Source of the DNA: Paenibacillus donghaensis | GTDB lineage: Bacteria > Bacillota > Bacilli > Paenibacillales > Paenibacillaceae | Direction: 5' to 3' | NCBI RefSeq assembly: GCF_002192415.1 | Contig: NZ_CP021780.1 | Span: 4,960,001-5,024,000, forward strand | Length of the DNA: 64,000 bases | Part shown: in pieces, positions 7,179 to 15,433 of the stretch | How the letters are laid out: every line of letters begins with the position of its first letter | Position numbering within the stretch: position 1 is the first letter of the stretch | Notes under the pieces: generated by a model | The model's input: only the letters and a program-made list of their open reading frames with translations | What the model was told of the DNA's origin: nothing | Databases searched by the model: none | Made by a program: the position numbers and the translations under genes

Positions 7179-8733
7179 CCATCCTCGTCCAACTGCAGCA
7201 CCACCTCTGATCGAATCGGGTGGTATTGTCTTAGGATTACAACAAGCACGAAACCAGGAGCGTCTTTTCTTTATAGGGGACGACGTTCATTCTCTCTGTA
7301 TCGGCGCGACGCGTAGCGGGAAATCTCGAACAGTGGTCCTTCAATCCATCGGACTCTTGGCATTAGCCGGAGAGTCATTGGTTATCTCTGATCCGAAAGC
7401 AGAGCTGTTTCATTATAGTAACGTCCTGCTGGAGAAACTGGGTTACGAAGTGTTTGCTCTCGATTTCCGTCATCCTGAAAAGAGCCACCATTACAATCTG
7501 CTTCAGCCTATCATTGATGCGACGCTGGCTGGAGACCAAGAGCAAGCAGAAATGCTCGCTTGGGATATGACGAACGTGTTGGTAGGCAAAGCTCAAGGTG
7601 AAAAAATCTGGACCAACGGAGAAATGTCGGTCATCGCCGCCTCGATCCTCAGTGTCGTGTGGGATAACGTCAAGCGTCCGGAGTTTCAGAATATGACCAA
7701 TGTCTACTGGTTTCTAGCGGAGATGAACAAACAAATCGGCAACAAAACACCCATGCAGGAGTACATTAAGCGGTTGCCTCAGAACCATCCTGCTCGGGCT
7801 CTGCTCAGCATCTCCGACATTGCCCCCTCCCGCACCAAAGGTAGTTTCTATACCTCAGCGTTGACCACATTGCGCCTTTTCACCTCCAAATCCATTTATG
7901 CCATCACACACAAAAGCGACTTTTCTTTAGCCGATATCGGCAATAAGAAACAGGCGCTTTTTATTATCCTCCCCGATGAGAAGACAACCTTTTATCCTGT
8001 GGCTTCGCTTATGGTATCCCAGTTGTACGAACTGTTAACTGCCGAAGCAGACAAACGTGGGGGACGCTTAAAACAGCGGGTTAATTTTATCCTTGATGAG
8101 TTTGGTAACTTTACGCCCATTGCCGATTTCACAAATAAGTTGACGGTCGGTGGAGGGCGTGGAATGCGCTTTAACCTATTTCTACAGAGTTTTGAACAAT
8201 TGAAAGAAAAATACGACGACCACGTAGCCAGTACGATCAAATCCAATTGTCAGACCTGGATATACCTGCAGGCTGACGATCTAGAGACGCTGCGGGAAGT
8301 CAGCGAGAAGCTCGGAACATATACAACGTCCAGTTACCAGCTTTCTGCATCACATGGCAAATATTCGACGCCCAGCACTTCACACAGCTTGAATCTGCTT
8401 GAGCGCAAGCTGCTAACCATAGACGAGGTGCACCGCGTCTCACGCCCTTATCAGATTGTGCTTTCTCGTTCTCATCCTGCAATGATGTATTCTCCCGATC
8501 TATCCTCCTGGGCATTTAACGCGATGATGGGCCTTGGAGACAAGGAGCACAATCGCCAAGTAAGGGAAGAACGAGAAATACGGCGAATCGTACGCACGAA
8601 TACCGCAGAGGAGGTGAAACTTTGGAATATTTGGATCTATTATCAGAAAGACATTACCCGGCAGATGGCGGAACAGCGGCAACAAGCAGCCGCTCAAAGC
8701 ACATTCTTCCCTCCGGGTTCAGACGACGATTAA
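7129..8733 (+). CDS. virD4: VirD4/TraG-type coupling ATPase, soluble part
   Basis: This is a 534-residue T4SS coupling ATPase that recruits the relaxase-DNA complex. Walker A is GATRSGKS near residues 59-66, followed by LVISDPKAELFHYS. Walker B is FILDEFGNF near residue 320, and GGGRGMRFNLFLQSFEQL follows as in the TraG/TraD family. It lacks the membrane segments that normally start the family; these are encoded just upstream. The GTG at 7129 has a consensus AAGGAGG (7113-7119) 9 bases before it, inside the upstream gene, so the split is a designed overlap of 50 bases rather than an accidental frameshift. The 3' end overlaps the next gene by 112 bases. Confidence 0.92.
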   Translation: MRMLHPKSIPKVNTAVNHPRPTAAPPLIESGGIVLGLQQARNQERLFFIGDDVHSLCIGATRSGKSRTVVLQSIGLLALAGESLVISDPKAELFHYSNVLLEKLGYEVFALDFRHPEKSHHYNLLQPIIDATLAGDQEQAEMLAWDMTNVLVGKAQGEKIWTNGEMSVIAASILSVVWDNVKRPEFQNMTNVYWFLAEMNKQIGNKTPMQEYIKRLPQNHPARALLSISDIAPSRTKGSFYTSALTTLRLFTSKSIYAITHKSDFSLADIGNKKQALFIILPDEKTTFYPVASLMVSQLYELLTAEADKRGGRLKQRVNFILDEFGNFTPIADFTNKLTVGGGRGMRFNLFLQSFEQLKEKYDDHVASTIKSNCQTWIYLQADDLETLREVSEKLGTYTTSSYQLSASHGKYSTPSTSHSLNLLERKLLTIDEVHRVSRPYQIVLSRSHPAMMYSPDLSSWAFNAMMGLGDKEHNRQVREEREIRRIVRTNTAEEVKLWNIWIYYQKDITRQMAEQRQQAAAQSTFFPPGSDDD

Positions 8734-9077
8734 GATCCGGCCGCTTCTCCTCGGTTATACGAACTGCAGCAGTCATACTCTTTACGCTTTACTACAATTG
8801 GTTTGAATCCGCAAATGCTTATGCTTCCGGCGATATTAAGGGTAGCAAGCTGGTGAGCGGGACCGAGAAATTAATCGGTGATGTTACAACTTGGCTGATG
8901 ATTCTGGCTCCGGTTGTTTCCGGCTTGCTCATCGTTTATTTTAGTATCCGGCGCTCTGCCGCAGATGAGATGGACACCAAAAAGTGGAACAACCGCATCA
9001 TTGTAGCCGTCGTATCCTGCATTGGTGCGGTACTCGGCGCAGCCACCCTTAATATCATTATTGGCTACTACAAGTAA
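8622..9077 (+). CDS. VirB2/TrbC-like pilin subunit
   Basis: This 151-residue protein has a long basic leader (FRRRLRSGRFSSVIR), a hydrophobic stretch and a signal-peptidase-like AYA-S site near residue 69. The mature part has two membrane helices (about residues 88-110 and 125-147) with a short polar loop, the typical VirB2/TrbC layout. The TTG start has a perfect GGAGG 7 bases upstream but lies 112 bases inside the coupling ATPase gene, an unusually long overlap. A shorter start within the frame is possible. A terminator-like hairpin follows directly. Confidence 0.72.
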   Translation: MEYLDLLSERHYPADGGTAATSSRSKHILPSGFRRRLRSGRFSSVIRTAAVILFTLYYNWFESANAYASGDIKGSKLVSGTEKLIGDVTTWLMILAPVVSGLLIVYFSIRRSAADEMDTKKWNNRIIVAVVSCIGAVLGAATLNIIIGYYK

Positions 9078-9108
9078 AAGAGGCTTGCTGACCACAGCAG
9101 GCTCTTTT
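9076..9108 (+). terminator. Terminator-like hairpin after VirB2-like gene
   Basis: An imperfect inverted repeat (9076-9090 / 9095-9108) ends in CTCTTTTCT. It may partly terminate upstream transcripts before the small pilin-like gene. Confidence 0.65.
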
Positions 9109-9142
9109 CTATGCTCACATTGAATTCTGGAGGTTATGAATA

Positions 9143-9373
9143 ATGAGAAAATGGATGAAGGCTGTACCGAAGAAATTTGATCACACGAGAAGCAATGTAA
9201 TGAGAGTGCTTAACAACCAAAGCGGAGAAGGTTTCGTGGATACGGCTGTAAAGATCCTGATGGCCGTTGTGATCGGCGCACTGGTGCTAGGCGGTCTGTA
9301 TCTGCTTTTTGAAGGAACCATCTTACCCACACTTACTCAGCGGATCAAAGAAATGTTCAACTACAAAGGTTAA
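9143..9373 (+). CDS. DUF6133-like small membrane protein, prepilin-like
   Basis: This 76-residue protein has a basic N-terminus of about 27 residues, then SGEGFVDTAVKILMAVVIG, one long membrane helix and a short tail ending FNYKG. It matches DUF6133-type proteins of Clostridia/Bacilli elements. The G-E-G-F-V-D step before the helix resembles a type IV prepilin cleavage site, in which Gly precedes a helix with an acidic residue at +5 (here Asp). The element carries its own prepilin peptidase, so it may be the major pilin. The ATG follows a GGAGG. Two hairpins flank the gene, which fits separate high expression. Cleavage is inferred. Confidence 0.75.
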   Translation: MRKWMKAVPKKFDHTRSNVMRVLNNQSGEGFVDTAVKILMAVVIGALVLGGLYLLFEGTILPTLTQRIKEMFNYKG

Positions 9374-9385
9374 GCAGCCTTCAGT

Positions 9386-9409
9386 GGAAGCGGCGGTAAC
9401 GCCGCTTCC
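9386..9409 (+). other. Perfect mRNA hairpin with GTAA loop
   Basis: A perfect 10-base inverted repeat (9386-9395 / 9400-9409) encloses a GTAA loop, a GNRA-type tetraloop in RNA. No T-run follows, so it looks like an mRNA-stabilising or processing hairpin after the small pilin-like gene rather than a terminator. Confidence 0.65.
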
Positions 9410-9427
9410 CTTAGAAAGGAGGAACAG

Positions 9428-10264
9428 ATGGAGAAGATCCTGCTGCTACTCGTCGTTGCTCTGCTTAACGGGGCGCTAATCTATATGGACACCTTGTTAA
9501 AAGACATTCTCCCCATCTCCTTATATGCAGAGAAATACATGACCCTCACAACCGGCACGAATCTACTGGAAAGCTTGTACGATATTTTGTTTGGCTTTGG
9601 GGTTGCAGTGATGATTCTCAAATTTCTGAAAAAGGGCTTTGAGATTTATGTTCTGTGGACCGATGGCGACCCGGATGAAGAACCGCTGTTTCTACTGACC
9701 AATTTTTTCAGGGCAATGGCTGTCGCCATTTGTTTCCCAACCATCTATACCTGGATCGGTCAAATGGTCGAAGAGCTAACCAATCAGTTACTGGTCGTCA
9801 TCGGACAATCGACCGACTACAACTGGCAGGCATGGGTTAACAGCATCAGCTCGCTCGGACTAGTGACAGCATTATTCGGATTGGTTTTCGTGGTTTGTTT
9901 CTTCATCCTGTATTTCCAGTTTCTCATGCGCGGACTCGAGATGTTCATCCTTCGTGTTGGTATTCCGCTAGCCTGCGCTGGATTACTGGATAATGACCGC
10001 GGTGTATTCCGTGCCTATACTCAGAAATTTATGCAATCCATGCTGACGGTAGTCATTCAAATCGCCTTAGCCAAATTAGGTGTAGGGCTGATGCTGCAAT
10101 CCCATGTCTTCTGGGGCTTAGCCTGTATGATGCTCGCGATTAAGACACCACGTTTTCTCTCCGATTTCTTGATTACATCAGGTGGTGGTGGTGGCGTTGT
10201 TAACAATGTCTATCACTCCGTCAAACTCGTAGGGATGGCCCGCAAAATGACCAAGGCTGGGTGA
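9428..10264 (+). CDS. VirB6/TrbL-like polytopic channel protein
   Basis: This 278-residue protein has an N-terminal membrane helix (residues 1-19) and about five further helices, including near residues 50-70, 95-115, 140-168 and 205-232. A glycine-rich hinge (TSGGGGGVVNN) comes before the tail. The length and pattern fit the VirB6/TrbL/DUF6102 group, which forms the inner-membrane channel. An AAAGGAGG site precedes the ATG. It starts a tight block of four membrane genes. No signal for another function is seen. Confidence 0.8.
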   Translation: MEKILLLLVVALLNGALIYMDTLLKDILPISLYAEKYMTLTTGTNLLESLYDILFGFGVAVMILKFLKKGFEIYVLWTDGDPDEEPLFLLTNFFRAMAVAICFPTIYTWIGQMVEELTNQLLVVIGQSTDYNWQAWVNSISSLGLVTALFGLVFVVCFFILYFQFLMRGLEMFILRVGIPLACAGLLDNDRGVFRAYTQKFMQSMLTVVIQIALAKLGVGLMLQSHVFWGLACMMLAIKTPRFLSDFLITSGGGGGVVNNVYHSVKLVGMARKMTKAG

Positions 10265-10268
10265 CAGC

Positions 10269-10478
10269 ATGGATACCCTGGATGAGTTGGCACAAGCTCT
10301 TATCGCCTTAATCCGTCTTGGCTGCGCTTGTCGCTTTGTGTATTGCATGGTACGTCTGGCTGGAGCTGATGAGGAAGCGTCCAAATACAAGAAACGCAGC
10401 CGGAACGTTGTACTCTTTTACATTCTTGCTGAAAGCATCTGGCAAGTGAAAGATATCATTCTGTTCTATTACCAGTAG
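10269..10478 (+). CDS. Small membrane protein of the transfer block, 69 aa
   Basis: This small protein has two hydrophobic segments (about residues 7-30 and 47-66) separated by a lysine- and arginine-rich loop (KYKKRSRN). It lies 4 bases after the VirB6-like gene and 10 before the VirB3-like gene. In related elements a short two-helix protein is usually encoded here. A role as a small channel subunit is inference. Confidence 0.65.
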   Translation: MDTLDELAQALIALIRLGCACRFVYCMVRLAGADEEASKYKKRSRNVVLFYILAESIWQVKDIILFYYQ

Positions 10479-10488
10479 GAGGCATGAG

Positions 10489-10827
10489 ATGACTCAAGAT
10501 TCGCAAACGTTGTATATTCCGATGGGTGTGAAGCCGGAAGCCGAATGGTTTCCCGGTTTTGGCAAGCAGCAATTAGGTCAGTCTTTTATCGGTTCATTGC
10601 TCACTGTATTTCTGGCGTTACTTCTTTGGCTTATAAATGGCAGCGTGCCGATGGCATTAGTTACCTTCTTAACTGGTGTTTCCGCCTCAGTAATGATGAC
10701 CACGAAAGACCGAAATAATCTGGCTGTTCTCGATCAAGTACGCTTCATGGTTCGCTTTGCCAAAAGCCAAAAGGTATATCCCTACAGAAGTCTGCCGGAA
10801 TGGCCGTCGCAGGAGGATCAACTTTGA
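10489..10827 (+). CDS. VirB3/PrgI-like protein
   Basis: This is a 112-residue protein. It starts with a soluble N-terminus (LYIPMGVKPEAEWFPGFG), then two adjacent membrane helices (about residues 32-50 and 53-70), and ends with a basic tail. This is the PrgI/VirB3 layout; in T4SS the protein pairs with the VirB4 ATPase at the membrane. An AGGAGGC site lies upstream. The stop overlaps the next start (TTGA). Note that VirB4 itself is encoded 11 kb downstream, with Tad genes in between. Confidence 0.75.
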   Translation: MTQDSQTLYIPMGVKPEAEWFPGFGKQQLGQSFIGSLLTVFLALLLWLINGSVPMALVTFLTGVSASVMMTTKDRNNLAVLDQVRFMVRFAKSQKVYPYRSLPEWPSQEDQL

Positions 10828-11264
10828 GTCTTTCCATAAATGTCATCCTTCTGAAAGATTTACTTCTCACCTTGCTCCTGACTTGTGCCAGCATTCAGGA
10901 TATCAAAACTCGTCAGATTCCTGATTCTCTTTCAGTAGCTATTACCTCTGTAGGATTCATCCACTTCTCCCCTCTCTTCTCCTTATCTGGGATGATCCTG
11001 ACTGGCTTACCTTACTTTGTTGCTGCTGTAATCTCCAAAGGTAAGCTTGGCGGCGGTGATATCAAGCTCATGGCTGCTTGTGGCTTTGTGCTAGGTCCTG
11101 TAGGTGGCACGCTTCAAAGCCTCATTGGTTTAACACTTGTTCTATTCACTGCTGCAGGAATTGGTATCAAATCCGGTTACCAATCTGCTAAACAAACGTC
11201 GCTGCCGCTGGCCCCGTTTTTATCTGCCGGCGGCCTTTTTGCGGTTATCATGCTCCAACTCTAA
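10824..11264 (+). CDS. Prepilin peptidase, A24 family (CpaA/TadV-like)
   Basis: This 146-residue polytopic protease should process type IV-like prepilins at the membrane. Both aspartates are visible: D in SIQDIKTRQIPD near residue 26 and D in the GxGD motif KLGGGDIKLMAA near residue 80. The size fits the short CpaA/TadV form that lacks the methylase domain. The TTG at 10824 follows AGGAGG at 7 bases and overlaps the upstream stop; it is preferred over an ATG at 10800. Its likely substrates are the three small G-x-G-F/Y proteins of the same element. Confidence 0.88.
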   Translation: MSLSINVILLKDLLLTLLLTCASIQDIKTRQIPDSLSVAITSVGFIHFSPLFSLSGMILTGLPYFVAAVISKGKLGGGDIKLMAACGFVLGPVGGTLQSLIGLTLVLFTAAGIGIKSGYQSAKQTSLPLAPFLSAGGLFAVIMLQL

Positions 11265-11291
11265 ACCCTTCCTCAGGAGGTTTTGTCTCTT

Positions 11292-12041
11292 ATGTACAGA
11301 TTTAAAAATCGTTCAGTATTAGGAGTAACTTGTATTCTACTCTCCCTCATCATTTGTTTTGGCATTGCACCACTCTTAAATCGTGCAACCGGCGATACCA
11401 CTCAAATCATTCGTATTACCAAGGATATCCCCAAAGGAGCGGTAATCCAGTCTGCGCAGGTAGAAACCGTAGAGGTAGGAAAACTCCACTTGCCTGCATC
11501 TGTTCTTAAAGTATCGGAGGCCGTCGTTGGACAATATGCGGCGGTGGACCTCAAATCTGGCGACTATTTGCTTCCCTCTAAGTTGTCTGCTGTTCCACTA
11601 GATGCTTACCTCAATCGACTGGATGGGCATAAACAAGCTATGTCCGTCACAATTAAGAGCCTTGCGGCGGGGCTATCCGGGAAACTTCAACCTGGAGATA
11701 TCGTGACCTTGATAGCATCAGATTACGGAGAAATGCGTACGACTACCATGCCTCCAGAGCTGCAGTATGTTGAAGTATTAGCTGTCACTGCAAGCAGCGG
11801 ACTGGACGCCCAAACAGGTACTGACACCACCTCCGATGACGATGAGGACAATGAACTCCCTTCGACTTTAACGCTACTCGTTCAACCAGAGCAGGCTCAG
11901 CTTTTAGCCGATCTTGAGAATAAAGCTAAGCTGCATACGTCCCTCGTGTACCGCGGCGACCCTATATCTGCCAAAGCCTTTACCGACAAACAAGATGCTT
12001 ACTTCACAGCCCAGCTTAAGAAAGGGGATGCCAATGAGTAA
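11292..12041 (+). CDS. cpaB: CpaB/RcpC-like pilus assembly protein (SAF domain)
   Basis: This 249-residue protein has one N-terminal membrane helix (residues 9-28). A SAF domain follows (RITKDIPKGAVIQSAQVETV, about residues 41-100), then an RcpC/CpaB domain (SVTIKSLAAGLSGKLQPGDIVTLI). An acidic linker (TTSDDDEDNELP) precedes the last strand. CpaB-type proteins form the periplasm-facing collar of Tad pili; in a Gram-positive this would lie in the wall space. The ATG at 11292 lies 11 bases after AGGAGG. The gene overlaps the next by 8 bases. Confidence 0.88.
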   Translation: MYRFKNRSVLGVTCILLSLIICFGIAPLLNRATGDTTQIIRITKDIPKGAVIQSAQVETVEVGKLHLPASVLKVSEAVVGQYAAVDLKSGDYLLPSKLSAVPLDAYLNRLDGHKQAMSVTIKSLAAGLSGKLQPGDIVTLIASDYGEMRTTTMPPELQYVEVLAVTASSGLDAQTGTDTTSDDDEDNELPSTLTLLVQPEQAQLLADLENKAKLHTSLVYRGDPISAKAFTDKQDAYFTAQLKKGDANE

Positions 12042-12900
12042 TAAACCGTTGATCGCTGTTTGGGGCAATCCCGGTAGCGGTAAGACCTTAACGACGATCA
12101 AGCTAGCTAAAGCCCTTGCCGCAAAAAAACAAAATGTTCTCATTCTTTGCTGTGATGCGCTTTGCCCCTCCACTTCCACAATCTTGCCGCAAGCTGCCAA
12201 GCAACAACGCTCCCTAGGCGAACTACTCAGTCTACCTTCTCTAACCCAAGAAGAATTACTACGGTATGCTCTCCCACTGGATGATTCTCCTCATATTGCT
12301 CTGATTGGTTACAAAAAAGGGGACACCGCTTATATGTATGCTTCTTACAACAGGGAGCGGGCTGTCGATCTTCTAACGTTGGCAAGACATCTGGCAGATG
12401 TGATATTGGTTGACTGCTCCAGCTATCTGTCCGCCGATCCCCTTTCCACGATAGCACTAGAACTGGCGGATACCGTCTTTCGGCTGCATAGTTGTGAGCT
12501 GAAAAGCCTGATGTTCTATGCTTCCTATTTACCATTGTTGACAGATTTACGATTTCGCCGTTCTTTGAATGTCTCTGTACTATCCAATGTTAAAGTAGGG
12601 CAAAACGAAAAGGAATACAGTCAAGTTTTCGGGGGCATTGAAGTAACCCTTCCCTATGTGACTGAGCTGGAGCAACAAACGGCAGATGCCCGGCTGCTCG
12701 ATGATTTAAGTGGCAAAGACGCAAAGACTTATCTGAGTGGAGTGGAACATTTAATTCAACTAGCTTTACCGGAAGAACACCAGCAAGTAGCGAAGTCAAA
12801 AGATAAATCTTCTAAGACTTCTACCAGTAATACGACAACCTTAAATCTCCTCAATTGGCTAAAATCATTCCTTCCAAAGCGCCGAGGTGATGGTCAATGA
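12034..12900 (+). CDS. CpaE/TadZ-like P-loop ATPase (first copy)
   Basis: This 288-residue MinD/ParA-like protein has Walker A WGNPGSGKTLTTIKLAKALA near residues 9-28 and a switch region with DVILVDCSSYLSADP near residue 120. In Tad systems CpaE/TadZ positions the machine. The Walker A has a canonical GSGKT rather than the deviant ParA KGGxGKT form. The C-terminal 30 residues are serine- and lysine-rich. The ATG at 12034 follows AAAGGGG. It overlaps cpaB by 8 bases and cpaF by 4. A second, more decayed homologue ends the operon. Confidence 0.78.
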   Translation: MSNKPLIAVWGNPGSGKTLTTIKLAKALAAKKQNVLILCCDALCPSTSTILPQAAKQQRSLGELLSLPSLTQEELLRYALPLDDSPHIALIGYKKGDTAYMYASYNRERAVDLLTLARHLADVILVDCSSYLSADPLSTIALELADTVFRLHSCELKSLMFYASYLPLLTDLRFRRSLNVSVLSNVKVGQNEKEYSQVFGGIEVTLPYVTELEQQTADARLLDDLSGKDAKTYLSGVEHLIQLALPEEHQQVAKSKDKSSKTSTSNTTTLNLLNWLKSFLPKRRGDGQ

Positions 12901-14246
12901 ATCAAGCTTCTTCTATATTTTTTTCTGCTACTCAGTCCAAGCCCTTTGCGGATGTGCTAAAGGAAGTCCAGACCTATCTTTCCGGGAAATATGCCACACT
13001 GATGAGTCGCCACCCCGAAGAGCAAAAACAACAGATCGTCTCCTACATGAGTCAATATCTGACCGACCAACGGTTACATGTGCCAGGACTTACCTTCGAT
13101 GAACTGATTGACCGACTGTATGCCGAGATGGTGGAGTATTCCTTTTTGACTCGTTATCTTTTTTCAAGAGATGTCGAGGAAATCAATATCAACAGCTACA
13201 ATGACGTAAAAATCAGCTACACGGATGGACGCATACTCCCCGCTGAAGAACAGTTTTCTTCTCCAGAGCATGCGGTAGATGTCATACGGCGACTACTTCA
13301 CCAGTCCGGTATGATCCTGGACTATTCCCAGCCCATTGTGCGAGGCCATTTGGCCAACAATATTCGCATTACCGTGTTCGGTGCTCCGATCACAGATAAA
13401 GATAAGGGTATCGCTGCCTCCATACGGATCATTAACCCGCAAAAGTTAGCCCGAGAAGAATTTATTCAGAATGAAACAGCGACCGCAGAAATGCTGGACT
13501 TCCTCAGCCTCTGTCTAAAGTATGGGGTATCTATGTGCGTCACTGGAGCCACTGGCAGCGGTAAAACAACCTTGATGAGCTGGCTGCTTTCCACCATTCC
13601 CTATGACAAACGTATCTTCACTATTGAAAATGATTGCCGTGAGTTTGATCTGGTCATTACCGATGAAAACGGCCGTGTTCTGAACAACGTGGTGCATACT
13701 GTAACACGCTCTAGCGAAGATCCCCGCCAGCATATCGATCAGGAAAAGCTACTGGAATTTGCCCTGACTGCCAACCCAGATGTAATTTGCGTCGGGGAAA
13801 TGAAATCTGCCGAAGCTTTTGCCTCTCAGGAAGCAGCTCGAACCGGTCATACTGTGATTACCACAACCCATGCAAATTCATGTTTTGCTACCTACTACCG
13901 CATGGTGACGCTCTGTACCCAGAAATATGAAATGAATGACCAGACCCTGTACAACCTGGTAACAGAAGCTTTTCCACTCATTTTGTTTGTGAAGAAACTA
14001 GAGGACAATACCCGCAGGATGATGGAAATCACAGAATGCTGCATACTCCCAGATGGTCAGCGCGTCATTCATACGTTATTCCGGTTTGCCGTCCATGCTA
14101 CTCGTGAAGAAGCTGGACGCATTTGCATCGACGGCGCTTATGAGAAAGTTCGTGACATCTCTATCGGCCTACAAAAACGTTTGCTCGAGAACGGTTTACC
14201 CTTATCCTCATTGCAACGTCTGCTATCAGGAGGTGAAGCCTCATGA
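12897..14246 (+). CDS. cpaF: CpaF/TadA-type secretion ATPase (VirB11 superfamily)
   Basis: This 449-residue hexameric ATPase would power pilus assembly. It has Walker A TGATGSGKTTL near residues 215-225, the Asp box FTIENDCREF, the Walker B NPDVICVGEMKSAEAF and the His box TGHTVITTTHANS near residue 320. The N-terminal 100 residues are the helical domain usual for the CpaF branch. A GAGGTG site precedes the ATG. The stop overlaps the tadB-like start (ATGA). Ordinary Gram-positive conjugation systems of the Tn916 or pIP501 types lack a VirB11-like motor, so its place here is notable. Confidence 0.93.
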   Translation: MNQASSIFFSATQSKPFADVLKEVQTYLSGKYATLMSRHPEEQKQQIVSYMSQYLTDQRLHVPGLTFDELIDRLYAEMVEYSFLTRYLFSRDVEEININSYNDVKISYTDGRILPAEEQFSSPEHAVDVIRRLLHQSGMILDYSQPIVRGHLANNIRITVFGAPITDKDKGIAASIRIINPQKLAREEFIQNETATAEMLDFLSLCLKYGVSMCVTGATGSGKTTLMSWLLSTIPYDKRIFTIENDCREFDLVITDENGRVLNNVVHTVTRSSEDPRQHIDQEKLLEFALTANPDVICVGEMKSAEAFASQEAARTGHTVITTTHANSCFATYYRMVTLCTQKYEMNDQTLYNLVTEAFPLILFVKKLEDNTRRMMEITECCILPDGQRVIHTLFRFAVHATREEAGRICIDGAYEKVRDISIGLQKRLLENGLPLSSLQRLLSGGEAS

Positions 14247-15181
14247 TGTTTATGCTGCTGTTAGCTTTTATCGGTTTAACTGCAGGCTGCATGCTGATCC
14301 TTCAACTCACTACTTATGCATTAGCTCAAGAACTCTCCGAACTACTCTCCCATTTGTCTATTCGAAGTCAATCATTAGCAAAACGAATCCGTGCTGTTCA
14401 GCACCCCAAAAAGCTTAAGGGCTGGAGAGCTACAGTCCATGAAGCTCAAGCCATTCTAGACCAGACGGGGCATAGTCAACGGTTTGGTTTGCTTATCGTC
14501 GGTTCATTATCCTTAGCACTTATAGGATCTATGCTGGCAATCTTCATGAACAATTTATGGCTGTTACCCATAATGGCTGGAGGATTTGCCCTGCTTCCTT
14601 TTTGGGGTGTCTTGTTCAGCTCCACATTCTACAAGAAGCGGCTTGGTAGTGAATTAGAAACGGCTCTTTCCGTCATTACCACCTCCTACCTGCGTAACGA
14701 GAATATTCTGGCAGCCATTGAAGAAAATCTCCCTTACTTGAATCCTCCCGTAGCAGATGTGTTTCAAGCATTCCTAGCTGAAACTAAACTGATTCATGCC
14801 AACCTTAGACTGGCGATTCAACAGCTTAGAGGCCGGATTAATAACGCTGTCTTTCAGGAGTGGTGTGATGCCATAATTGCCTGCCAAGATGACCGCACGT
14901 TGAAATCCACACTCATGCCCATTGTCGCCAAATTGTCCGATATGCGCGTTGTCTCAGCGGAACTCGACTATTTGCTCTATGAGCCGTTAAAAGAATTTCT
15001 AACAATGGCTATTCTGCTCGTCGGCAATATCCCCTTGCTTTATTTTCTGAACCATGACTGGTTCCACACATTGACTACCAGCACTCCTGGGCATATTGTG
15101 CTTTCAATCTGCGCATTTGCGCTGTTTGTCTCACTGGCAGCAGTGATCCGGCTTACTCGTCCTCTGGAATACAAACGTTAA
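14243..15181 (+). CDS. TadB-like platform protein (T2SS F domain)
   Basis: This 312-residue membrane protein has an N-terminal helix (residues 3-25), a pair near residues 84-125 and two C-terminal helices near residues 248-310. The cytoplasmic middle part (LETALSVITTSYLRNENILAAIEENL) is a T2SS-F-like helical bundle. With the tadC-like gene 1 kb downstream it would form the inner-membrane platform rotated by CpaF. The start overlaps the cpaF stop. Confidence 0.82.
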   Translation: MMFMLLLAFIGLTAGCMLILQLTTYALAQELSELLSHLSIRSQSLAKRIRAVQHPKKLKGWRATVHEAQAILDQTGHSQRFGLLIVGSLSLALIGSMLAIFMNNLWLLPIMAGGFALLPFWGVLFSSTFYKKRLGSELETALSVITTSYLRNENILAAIEENLPYLNPPVADVFQAFLAETKLIHANLRLAIQQLRGRINNAVFQEWCDAIIACQDDRTLKSTLMPIVAKLSDMRVVSAELDYLLYEPLKEFLTMAILLVGNIPLLYFLNHDWFHTLTTSTPGHIVLSICAFALFVSLAAVIRLTRPLEYKR

Positions 15182-15196
15182 GAAAGGAGAATTAAA

Positions 15197-15433
15197 ATGC
15201 ACGAATCTATTCGATTACTATGTGATTTGATTGAGGCTCCCCCGCAAGAGCAGATCATCTTACAATCCCTGATTGAAGAATATGGATTCCATAATTTTTG
15301 GGACCAGTTAGAGGAAGAGGAATTCTCTGACGATTTGAAAAACAAGCTGCAGGCAGTAAAAAAGATCTTAAATGCATTGGAGCTAGGCCCATCTCCAGAA
15401 AGGAGCGAATCCGATGGCCCAAGACTCCCTTGA
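15197..15433 (+). CDS. Small acidic soluble protein, 78 aa
   Basis: This is an all-helical acidic protein (QSLIEEYGFHNFWDQLEEEEFSDDL) without membrane segment. An AAAGGAG site lies 8 bases before the ATG, and the 3' end overlaps the radC-like gene by 20 bases, which supports expression. No family is recognised. It could be a partner of the RadC-like protein. Confidence 0.65.
   Translation: MHESIRLLCDLIEAPPQEQIILQSLIEEYGFHNFWDQLEEEEFSDDLKNKLQAVKKILNALELGPSPERSESDGPRLP

Noticed and set aside
6660..8733. A frameshift mutation in virD4
   Set aside because: The second frame starts at its own GTG with a perfect AAGGAGG at ideal spacing, so a natural split is more likely.
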